Of a DNA stretch of 64,000 nucleotides, positions 24,979-37,000 are shown in pieces. The notes under the pieces are model-generated. The model had not been told where the DNA came from, searched no databases, and saw nothing but the letters and a program-made list of their open reading frames with translations. The DNA is taken from NCBI GenBank assembly GCA_944739405.2, contig OX123205.2, positions 39,018,475 to 39,082,474 of the forward strand. Direction: 5' to 3'. The translations under genes and the position numbers were made by a program. Source of the stretch: Euclidia mi (taxonomy: Eukaryota > Arthropoda > Insecta > Lepidoptera > Erebidae). Numbering within the stretch: position 1 is the first letter of the stretch; the number at the start of each line of letters is the position of its first letter.

Positions 24979-25007
24979 ATGTCGAGAATTCTGCACAATC
25001 GCATGAG
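24979..25007 (+). CDS. Opa1: Opa1 coding exon 1 (start of mitochondrial targeting sequence)
   Basis: ATG at 24979 begins a nine-codon basic peptide (M-S-R-I-L-H-N-R-M) plus two bases of codon 10, followed by a consensus donor GTAAGT at 25008. The phase fits exon 2 exactly (codon 10 becomes AGA, Arg). The short Arg-containing amphipathic start suits a mitochondrial presequence. No other ATG joins exon 2 better, but an additional 5' non-coding exon cannot be excluded. Confidence 0.85.
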
Positions 25008-28000
25008 GTAAGTTTAACCCTAACCTTCGTCATTGACCTATGAATTATTCGCTATTTCTTCTGTTCCCGTGACATTGGTAACATAAAACTGGTAAAGTAT
25101 CGTTGGATTCACAAAATAAATATTTCGCAAGCATTGTTTTGTAAATCTATCATCCCCTTTGTTAGTTACGAGAGCTGACCTTGATCACTACTGACCCAAT
25201 AACTCATTGATAACAGCCAAATTAAAGACTTGTGTATATATTTTATCTGCCGGCACTTTCTTTTATAAGTAATTAAAGTTATAAGCAATTCTCCTTGGCT
25301 TTGGAAGATATTTCGATTAAATTGCATATTACAGTAATTCATATGTACTTATTGCATCAAAATTATAAAATTTACAAAGATTGTGATTGAGCATTAAAAG
25401 ACTATATTATTATTCCAAATCGCACCTTACAAGCATAGGTAGATTAGAATATTATGTAGGTAGGAATGTATAAACATGTTTTCAATTACAGTGATGAGTA
25501 AACTTGCATGTATGTGTCATATGATTAAGTAGACTTGAAGAGTAGGTCAACCATAAACTATCCTTACATACAAATCCATATATTTGTACTTGAACTATGC
25601 TGTACCTTCTAGTAATAAAAGTATAATTATTCAAATAAAACACCAAAACAGTGAAGGGATTATGAAATAATCTTTATTCAAAACATGATTATATTTTCAA
25701 CTATTTTTTTTAATAATACTTGTAACTTGATATAAGAATACTCCATTTCTTTGAAGTTTGAGCTTTCTTTGTACATAATTTCATCATATAATTAAGATAA
25801 ATATACTTAATTAAGATGTCATCATCAAGTACTATGTTCAGAAGTGTTGCTCTTTAAACTAATTAAGTAACTAAATGAGTTTGAATGACATAATACTCAA
25901 TGCTTTATTGCATTCCACAATGTTGTTATAATAGATGGTAAGTTAGGCAGTACAATGCCTCAATTTTGGACCCTGTCGGGCACAGCACAGTGTAGGAGAG
26001 AGGAGGAAGCGCGCTATATTCAATAGGTCAGGTTAAGCTAAAGCAATTATCTGTTGATATTATGTAGTTTGCTATATACTGTTTAATACTAAATACGCTT
26101 TGGTTTTTTAACGTAATTGTATGTATTATATGTATCTGTTATTTAAAAATATATTAGTTATATATAATAGTTTTGGTATAATAACTATAACATGGGTAAA
26201 CTTCTACAGACTGAATATAAAACATCAATCATACTTATCAGTTATCACAAATGTGGAAAAGGTTTTAAAAGTATTTATGTAGACATCACTTTTACAATAA
26301 AATATATTTTTTGAGATCCATTTGCTTATCAATAACATAATTTAAACAAATGTCGAATTACAACAACATAATACCATCTTTTTTTAGCTGTTCTAAAATA
26401 TTGACATATTTTAGACCAACCAAGCCAAGTCTGGTCTTATAAGTATTTAGAACATGTTTTAGCTACAAGATCTCTCTTTGTTAGAAATGAGTAATTTTAT
26501 TATCTTGAGAGCTACAACTTACATTACAATAGCTGTATCATATTAGCATTGTATACAGTATCCAAGTAAGTTATAATACTCAGTGTTGTACATGACATGC
26601 AATATGCAGTCTTACACAAATCATAGTAACAAAACTTGTATCTATAAGATACTAGCTGACCCAGCAAACTTCGTACTGCTTAACAGATAATGCTTTCTTT
26701 TTTTTTAATTTTTCTCTCCGTAAGAACCATCCTTGTACTTCAAGGAATATTATAAAAAAAGAATTAGCGAAATCGGTTCAGCAGCTCTCGAGATTTGTGC
26801 TTAGCAACACATTCAGCAATCCATTTTATATTATAGATGTATCAAATTCCTATCTCTTAAATTTCTTATATGATCCCACCCATATATGTAGACTATAGTC
26901 ATCATCATCATCATCAGCTATTAACAGTCCACTGCTGGACTAGGCCTCTCCTTTGAAAGGAGGAATTGGCCTACTATACCACGCTGGCCAAACGGGTTGG
27001 TATAGGGTTTGTATCAAGTTTTCCTTCTCTTGAAGTGTTGTTCTCTGCATAATATGCTCCCTTTGTCGGCTCTTACGACACCCATGGGATGATATAGGGT
27101 GGTGACATTTCGTATTCTTAATCCGTCACCACACGGACCTAGTAGAGACTATAGTAGTAGGTACTTATAGCAATATATTTTATTTTTAGGTTTGTTAACA
27201 ATATTTACTAGCCAGCCTAATTTTAATATAAACAAAGTGTGGTGGACAAAATGGTGACGGTCTAAGTATGAAATGTGGCCATTTCATTTCATGGGAGCAA
27301 GCAAGAGACAAGAGACGTCTAAAAATAGTCATCATCATCATCATCAGCCTTTAAAAGTCCACTGCTGGACTAGGCCTCTCCTTTGAATGGAGGAATTGGC
27401 CTACTATACCACGCTGGCCAAACGGGTTGGTATAGGGTTTGTATCAAGTTTTCCTTCTCTTACAGTGCTGTTCTCTGCATAATATGCTCCCTCTGTCGAC
27501 TCTTACGACACCCATGGGATGATATGGGGTGGTGACATTCCATATTCTTAATCCGTCACCACGCGGATGCCTATACTATTCGCCTCATGTACTAAAAATA
27601 GTACATGAGGCGAATAGTATATTCGCTGAGGATAAGAAGATATTTGCCTCATGTATTTTCCAACACCAAACCCTATACCAATGAATACAGATTTACATAG
27701 AAGCGCTTTAAGAACTTTAAAGATTTCGTGTGCCAATTCGAAGTGAGGACTGTCTCCAGTTTAGTACGTAGTTGGTGCCGTTGGCGGCGCTAGCGTCGTT
27801 CTCCATCTCTCTTGCTCTCCTAGTTAAGATACACTGGAGGAACTTTTGTCTCTCTTGCTCTCGTAGAGACAGCTGTCACGGCGCCAAGCGGAAATTAGAG
27901 TCGCAGAAAGTTTGTTTTAAAGCGCCCATATGAAAATCGCCTCTATTTAAATATCTGAGCTCCTTGCCTATACCAACACATCTGGCTAGCTACTAGATAT

Positions 28001-31000
28001 AGTAGGTCAAATCCGCCTATTGATTCACAATGCTATAGTGCCGCAAATCAGGGGCCTACCTCCAGTAGTAAGACTGGCAGAGGCTGCAGGGCCGTGCCGA
28101 CCCAATCCAACGCCTGTGTGCGAAATCTATGAAGCGCCTATGCAGTGGCGTAGGCTAGCTTGGGTGGCACCCGGCAGTTGGCGGATGACTTTTATTTTTT
28201 ATTTTTAGTCGATACTTAACAATTCGGGGCAGACCGCCAACGCCGCCGCCCCTGCGCCTGTGTGCAAAATCTGTGAAGCGCCTTTTTTGGCATCCTTTTT
28301 CGAAAATAACTGGTATAATTAACGCATATCTCGGCGAGCGGCGCCCGTTACCCTGGCGCCTGTGTGCGCCGCACACATTGCACATAGGGACGGTTCGGCC
28401 CTGAGAGGCTGTCGTTATCATCATCATCTAAACTTTGAGGCCTATGTCCTGTTGTGGACTGCAGTGCATAGGGATCCTCCAAGGTTCTCCACGCAGAACG
28501 ACCTTAAGCCTCCGTGTATTCAACCACGGCCCGCGATCTTAACCAGATCGTCGGTCCACCTTGCGGGAGGCCTACTCTTGTTGTGTGCCCCGGTACGTCG
28601 CCGCCACTTTGGAACCCTCCTGTCCTAACGGCCATTGGTTCTTTGAGCTATGTGCACAGCCTTGGCTCTTCGCCATTATTTGTCAGGCTCTACAACGACT
28701 ATAATGAGACTTCACAAAAAAAAATTAAAAAGTTTTCCTGATCTTCTTCCAGAGCGTCTCTCCGAAAATCTACACAATGGACAGTAGTAGACAAGAGAGC
28801 GGTCGCATTCTCTGTCTGGACCGGCCGTAGTGTCTTACTACACAAACCAGTGGACACAAGTCATGTGCATAAGAGGAGGTACGGCATGCTGGTGGCTAGA
28901 GCGGTGCGGGGAGTGCTGAAGATCAGATATCTGATACTAGGTGGCGCTGTTGGCGGTGGAATGACGTTGAATAAGGTTATTTATACTGCTTTTATCTTTT
29001 TTGTTTGTAGCTTTCTCTGGTGTTTTTAAACTGACTTGAGACCTCCAGGGGCGTCGCCAGTCGATTGCCTAGGGGAGGACAGAGTCGACAGCTGATGGTC
29101 TAGGGGGGGGCAAGTTGATATGGAAAATGAGAAAAGAACTGGAAAAAGTATGAATTGTAGGGATTTTTGAGTCTCTAAGGGGAGGGGGGGCAGCTGCCCC
29201 TCTCTGCCCCGCGTTGGTGACGCCCTTGGAGACCTCCAACATGGCCTAACGAATCTTCTGTGTGAGATTCGAATTGGGATCGATGACTTAAAGTGCCGTC
29301 AAAAGTCCATTAGCACTCTGACGTAAATTCCACAAGCGGTCACTCATCCAATTGGGGACCTGTGTAAACATTGCTTAACTTTTCGATCTATAACAAAGTT
29401 ACGTCACGCTGTGCGTATTACAAGGCGCCAGATTGAAGTCTATATAATCATCATCATCCCTATATATAAACTGTCCCACTGCTGGGCACGGGCCTCTTCT
29501 CACTAGGAGATGGGTAAGGCCATAGTCCACCACGCAGGCCTAGTGCGGTTTGGCAGACTTCAGACGTCTTTCGAGAACATTAGGGAGAACTCTCAGACAT
29601 GCAGGTTTCCTCACGATGTTTTCCTTCACCAAGTCAATATAATATTTTTATAATTTTGATAGTATCCAATTAGCTAACTCATTTACTTTTCAAGAGTCTT
29701 TTGGCAAATGCATTCAATTTCACCTGTCATACGAAGTTTGATCAAATTCACCTATTGTACATAGTTTGACTTCCTTGCCTTTCATAGCCCACTGCTGAAC
29801 TTGAGCCTCTTCAAAGTGTGACTAATCTTAATATATAAAATCCTTGCGTTACTGACTGACTGACAGACACGCTACAGCCGAAACAATTGGGCGCAGGAAG
29901 CTGAAATTTGGCATGTATGTTCCTTGGGGTGCACTAAGAAGGGGCTTCCCAAAATTCCCACAGGATTGGCCAAAACGGGTAAATTAAAAAAAAAGTGCAG
30001 GCGTAGCTGCTGGCATCCTCTAGCTTTATATAAATTACATTACAGAAATATGCAGAATGGAAAGATGGTCTGCCAGACATGGGATGGCTGAATGACCTTC
30101 TTCCTGACAATGACCAATGGGACCAGTTCACAACTACCCTCATCTCAGCCAAGGAGAAGATTGGAGACAACCTGCAGATTGGTAAGAATACATTCTGCAG
30201 TTATGGCTGCAATAGCCATGTATAGGTGTCAAGCCAAAGTGAACTTAGTTTGCTATGGGTTACGATGTGTTTTGGCTCGTCAGTATAATTGTCACAAAGC
30301 GGCAAGTTAAGCTTAACAGTTGTAGTTCGATTTTAATCCTTATTTCATACGCCATAAGAACGGTACAAAGATCAAAGTGTCTAGATTTATGAGAAGCCGT
30401 GTGTACATGACAATGCCGCTCAAAAGATTAAGTCATTTGTAGGCGTGACATTTTGTATTTTTAATAACCCAAGGCGAAATAGAATATGATGTATAAGCAA
30501 GCTATCACAGTAGCTGTATAATGGCTACGTAGTCTGACAGTCACACTGAGCGTAGATCCCCGTCTCCTGGACGCTATTCAGCACCGCGTGGCCGATGACA
30601 AAGTTTAATAGTATTATTACCTGTCCAAAGTCATTATCATCATCCTCTTACTCTGCTCCAATTTATTTGGGGTCTTGTCGGCAGTCATCTTTCTCACTCT
30701 CACATTTCGTCGTGTCTTCATATTTGTCATTTCCTGTCCAAAGTAGTAAAGTTTATTATAAAAGCAAGCTATCCCCAGTAGCTGTATGGTTAACTAGGTG
30801 GTCTGACAGTCCCACTGCGTATAGATCCCCGTCTCCGGGACGCTAGTCTAGTCCGACAGAATGTTTAATAGTATTACCTAGCCAAAGTAATTAAGATTAT
30901 TATAAAAGCAAGCTATCCCCAATAGCTGTATGGTTGGTTTGGTGGTTTGACTGTCCACTGCACGTAGATACCGTGCTGAAGTACGAGGGCACCCTTTTCG

Positions 31001-34000
31001 CTCCACTACCTCCATATTCATCAGTTGCTATCGTCAGTAGCTTTATGATTGGCTAGGTAGTCTGACAGTCCCCCTGCACGTAGATCCCCGTCTCCGTGAC
31101 CGTAGTCTGGCCCGACAGAAAGTTTAATAGTATTACCAAGCCAAAGTTGTACAATTTATCATAAAAGCAAGCTATCGCCAGTAGCTGTATGGTCGGCTAG
31201 GTGGTCTGACAGTCCCCCTGCACGTAGATCCCCGTCTCCGAGACGCCGGCCTGGCCCGCGCGGCCGAGTTCCGCCAGTGGCTGTCACAGCGGTACGAAGA
31301 CGCTGTCGCCGCCGCCGCTGTTAACAGCACCGCTAGCCTCGGTGAGTCGTGTGATTTTGATACCTATGTCTAGGCGGCTAAGGTGGTTTTTGGAGTAGTG
31401 CAAAGCTCTTAGTTGGTGATTGTTCTCTACTAAATTAATAACATTTCATAATTGCAAAGGATGCGTGCCAAAGGCCCTTCTCCTATTCCTTCTCCCTCAT
31501 TGCTCTCCGCCTATTTAAGTCCCAGAGACCCATACCCTATTCCTTCCCCCTCATTGCTCTCCTTCTATTTAAGTCCCGGTGACCCATCCCCTATTCTTTC
31601 CCTCTCATTCCACTCCTTATATTTAAGTCCCGAAGACCCATCCCCTATGCCTTCTCCCTCATTGCACTCCTCCTATTTAAGTCCCGGAGACCCATCCCCT
31701 ATTCCTTCTCCCTCATCGCACTTCTCCTCCTATGTAAGTCCCGAAGACCCATCCCCTATGCCTTCTCCTTCATTGCACTCCTCCTATTTAAGTCCCGGAG
31801 ACCCATCCCCTATTCCTTCTCTTTCATCCCACTCCACCTGCTGTTAACATCCCGGCGATCCATCCCCTATGCCTTCTCCCTCATTGCACTCCTCCTATTT
31901 AAGTACCGGAGACCCATCCATTATTCGTTCTCCCTCATAGCACACCTCCTCCTATTTAAGTACTGGAGACTTATTGCCCCTATTCCTTTTCCCTCATCAC
32001 ACTCCTCCTGCTGTTTAAGTCTCGGAGACTTATCCCCTATCCCTTTTCCCTCATCACACTCCTCCTGCTATTTAAGTCTCGGAGACTTATCCCCTATTCC
32101 TTTTCCCTCATCACACTCATCCTGCTATTTAAGTCTCGGAGACTTATCCCCTATTCCTTTTCCCTCATCACACTCCTCCTGCTATTTAAGTCTCGGAGAC
32201 TTATCCCCTATTCCTTTTCCCTCATCACACTCCTCCTGCTATTTAAGTCTCGGAGACTTATCCCCTATTCCTTTTCCCTCATCATACTCCTGCTATTTAA
32301 GAGCCGAAGAACCATCTCCTATTCCTTCTCCCTCATCCCAACCCAAAAGGCGGCAACGCACTTATGTCTCCTCTGGTGTTGCTTGGGCGGCGGTGATCGC
32401 TCACCATCAGGCGATCCTTCGTTTACCGTCTATTACTTCTAGTACCTATTGATTTTCTAAATATCGCAGAACCAAAGTTCAATTCAAGCAATAATCTTCA
32501 CATAGGTTTTGCACCACTCTGAAGACGATGTTATATACATAATATGTTACGGTATAAGTTATGGGCCTTAATCGCGTGAAATCATTCAAAAGTATTAATC
32601 AAGTATATATTTTAAGCCCTACGTTTTGACCAGTTTGCATTCTATAAGTTTATTAAACAGTTCTTATAGCGTTGACTAATTTATAGTTTAAATATTTTTC
32701 GATCTTTTTTGGTATAAAATTATCTTTTCGATCTTTAGCTAACGTGTTTAATATCTGTTAAATAAACTTGTATGCTGTATATGTATACTAATCGCGACAG
32801 GAAAAATTAAAAAACTACTTGCATTGGTTGTGGCCACTGTTTTTTTTTTTTATTAAATATTGTTTTATTTTCAAACAATGCTGTTTCCCAATACCGTCTC
32901 TGTAATTTCGGTGTTCAGTGGTATTTATACAAGGTGTAAAGAAATCTAACGAAAGCTTGCTCTAAATCGGTCTGACATGGCACATTTTGCAATTATTGTA
33001 ACGGCACCACTGCAATTCAGCGAAAACCTGTCATCATTTAAATAAAGTAGTTACATGGCGGCAAACGCGCCGACAAGCTGTTGTTAGTTTTTAAAATTGA
33101 CGATATTAAAATGTATTTTAGGACATACGAAATAATGTTAAAAGTTGAATAACAAGTCAAATAAAAAAAAATATTAAGAATGAAATCACAGGAAAAAATA
33201 CTGGTTTGTTTCGGATTTTCTTCTCAAGAGGTAATTTAACTACGAAAAGCCGGCTACGTATAGAATAGGGTTTTGACTTGTGTAAGTGTTGTAATCAACC
33301 AAAATGCAGAAATAAATATATCTTTATGTCTTTAATCGTTGCGTAGGAGCGGTGCCGTTGCAATATTTGCATAATATGCCATAACCTCAGTAAGACATTC
33401 TGACATATTTCAATTTGCATTTGCAATCAATTTCATACATCTTTTACGAGCTAGATATTTTCCAATCAGCTATTTTAATAATCCTAACACCGCACAACAT
33501 ATTTTCTACTAACAAACTTAACAAATTTGTCTGTATGTCTGTATTGTAACCCTGATCGCTCAGCTATTATTTGACGTGTACTGTTACAATAATCCATAGT
33601 CCATCATGTATCGGCAGAGGAACCGCAGAAGCTTGTCAACAATCTACAGAGCAAGCCTCCTCCAACGCCTGCAAGAAATGTGGAGGATAAGACTTCGAGC
33701 TATGGTGAGTTAGATGTCTACCTTAAAAGGGTCGGTTTCACCGCTTCCGAATTTTTGTTTTATATGTTATGAATTTTTCTGTGCCACGTAAAATGGCGCG
33801 AGCATATTGTCGTTACCACGCACATTGCCAGACTCCGTGCTGCTGCTGAGAATTCTGAAAACCTAGTAACACTTTACCCCGGCAATCGAACCCGGCACCC
33901 ATCAGCAGACGCATATGCTATCCACTGGACCACGGAGGTAGTGGGTTAGATTACTCTCTATTCTTAGGCATTAGAGTATCTACGGTTATTTTGAGGGTAG

Positions 34001-37000
34001 GCCTGCGCCATAAAACAATGGTCTGAAGTTACTAAGGTGTCCAGCGTAGAATTTTGATTCGGTAACAATAATTCTGGGGTGGGCACTAGACCATACTGGG
34101 GTGAGCAAGCAAAACTGACGCAAAATGAAATTAAGAGACCGTTTTAGAAGGAAAATCTTATCTCATGGGTAATGATCCTTCAATTAATGTCGAGAACTTC
34201 AATATTTGAAAAAAGTTACCTTATCGCGTATTTATTAAATTCATTAGTAAACTTTGCTAGCGCGATTCAAGGATTTATTGCAGTTTACGTTTGTAGTGCC
34301 GCCATTATCCGCTAGATGATGCTAGTTGTCTCTTCCCAGTAGGTACATTGCGCTTTTTTCAGTTCACAATGTCAATAAATACAAATTTTACACTAATAGA
34401 AGCGTATTTCTTATGGATGTCGTGTGCCGATTAAAGTTGGTGTATTGTAGCGATGGGCGATGACGAGATGTTGAAGTCGATTGTTTCGTTGTTCAAACAT
34501 CTCGATGACTCGCGATTGTTTTCTCTCGCCCAGTCGATGGTTTCGAGTCAACTCGCGGCGTCGCGTAGTCGCTAGGGTACCGATGCGAATTATGCGATGT
34601 TTGAAAGGATCAACTCGGCCACAATCGTAAACAGCAATCACATCGACTGAAATCGTCGCAAGTCGTTTGAATCGCTGACTTTCGACTCTGACTCGTAAAT
34701 ATCAATGGAGTTATATAGTTTTAATGCGATATTAATATTATGGTGTTGGTTGGTGGGCGTTAATAATACAAACTTATATCGATGTACGTCGAACTTATAT
34801 CAATCAGTCTTTTAAGTATTTATTTCTCTTAATTATTCACAATATATTGTACTTGGTACAATATATTGTGAAGTATAGGTATGTAAAGTTCTCTTTATTT
34901 TGATGGACTTTATTTTCCTTAGTAGTTAGTACTGATTCAATCAATCAATGAAACACGGCTAGAATCATCGCCACCGGCATAGATAATGTTGACTCGGAAC
35001 AATCGAAAAACATCTCGATTGTTTGATGACAGACCGAGACAATCGGCGACTCGATGAAAAATTTTAACGACTGCGATTGTTTCGACTGGACAAACATCTC
35101 GACATCGCGCATCGCTAGTGTATTGACGGTTGTCAGTGTAGTACGTAGTTGGCGCCGTTGGCGGCGCTGGCGTCGTTCTCCGTCTTTCTTGCTCTCGTAG
35201 TTAAGTGACACAGGAGAAACTTTCGTCTCTCTTGCACTCGTAGAGTCAGCTGTCACAGCGCGACTGCCACGCCGCCAAGCGGCAATATGGGTCACACTGG
35301 TCACAGAAAGTTTGTCTTAAAAGCGGCAATAAGAAAACATCTCTATAAATAAATATCTATGCTCTATGACAATGTTGTTCTGCTCTTCAAATCCATGAAA
35401 CTGACATATTTTTAGTAACTCCATTTTAAATGTCTTTTTAGAGAAACGCGTGCACGCTCTTCAAGAAGAGGTTCTGTCGCTCCAAGCCCGGTACCAGAGA
35501 GAGTTGCAACGTTTGGAGCAAGAGAACAGAGAGTTAAGACAACAGAACATGCTTCTAAGGCAAGGACGACAGCCTTCTACTAGAAAAATGAAGGTAACGC
35601 TAGATTTTGTGATAATTTTAACCAACTTCAAAATAAGGAGAGGTTCTTAATGCTGATGTATTTTTTTGTATTTTCACCTAAAAACACCGTGTTATTTAGG
35701 GGCGGTTCATAGCGTGCTGTATACATACCTGTAACCTTACTCGGCGTATAGGCTATCCATTAAAATAAGTATTCAAATCAGAAAAGTGATCAAATCCAGT
35801 GGTAATATACCAAAAACAAACAAAGCTTTACTATATTAGTATGTACCATTTATTTGGGTTCAATACCTAAAAGGTAAAAAACGGGACCCTATTACTAAGC
35901 CTCCGCTGTCTGTCTGTCTGTCACCAGGCTGTATCTCATAAACCGTGATAGCTAGAAAGCTGAAATTTTCACAAATTATGTATTTTGCTTGCCGCTATAA
36001 CAACAAATACAAAGAATTAAAATACTAACGGGGGGGGGGGTTATCATATTATCATACAATAAACGTGTTTTTTTTCGTATTTTTTTGCTCAATATTACTA
36101 ACGGTAACAAGTATATAGACGCTTAAAATTTTTACGGAATATGTAGTTGTATAATTATATCCTTTCAAATAAATAAATAAATTAAAAAAATAATAATAAT
36201 AAAGGGGGCTCCCATACAACATCCGTAATTTTTAGCAATTTGTTACTCGATCTTAATAAACAGGTAGAATAAACTTAAATAATATTTAAGTATACGTACA
36301 ACAAACATGATTTTCTTTTATAGATGATGATACGGAACCCTTCGTGCGCGAGTCCGACTCGCACTTGCCCAATTTTACTAATATAATAAAGCTTTGTTTG
36401 TTTTTGGTACCCATACCACAGCTACTTTTGCTGGGCAACATTAAGAAACATAACAACGTCCAAATTTGTTTAACAATAACACATATGGAAGTGGTTCGCA
36501 AAGTTGTATGAGGTCCGACCCAACAAAAATTCCAAAACTGAAACCCATCTCTTAGCTGTCTTATAATAAAATAGGGGTCTTAAACATTGGTAAAACGCAT
36601 AAGATATTCAAATTCATTTATTCATATAGGCTACTAGGCAACACTTATGAACGTCAATGTTTTTTTACAACTAGGTTCGGGATGGTATGCGTTTGTTGTC
36701 CCTCAGAAGGAACTGCGGTGTGGATTCATCTTAAGAATATCATCATCATAATCATATCAGGCGAAAGACGTCCACTGCTGGACATAGGCCTCCCCCAAGG
36801 CTCCCCACATAGACCGATCCTGAGCCACCCGCATCCGTCCGGTGCCCGCGATCCAAACTAGATCGTCGGTCCACCTTGTGGGACTACCTCTGCTATGACG
36901 TCCTGTGCGTGGCCGCCACTCCAGAACCTTTCTGCTCCAACGGTCATCGGTTCTTCTGGCTATGTGCCCTGCCCACTGCCACTTCAGCCTGACTATTCGG

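Larger units (their letters stand above)
25010..28425. other. Opa1 intron 1
   Basis: AT-rich 3.7-kb intron (25008-28752). No further exon seen between exons 1 and 2; contains the repeats at 26652-27960. Confidence 0.6.

Noticed and set aside
28020..28741. Four overlapping frames just before OPA1 exon 2
   Set aside because: They cover a decayed LINE fragment and GC-rich repeat DNA. The real coding exon starts at 28753 in another frame.
30546..31120. Decoy copies of exon 4 as mutually exclusive alternative exons
   Set aside because: Each reaches an in-frame stop within about 17-35 codons and has no matching donor, so they cannot be alternative coding exons.
31452..31847. 131-residue open frame with an 18-residue Ser/Pro repeat
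   Set aside because: It is the translation of a 54-bp minisatellite whose period is a multiple of three. No splice context or known family.
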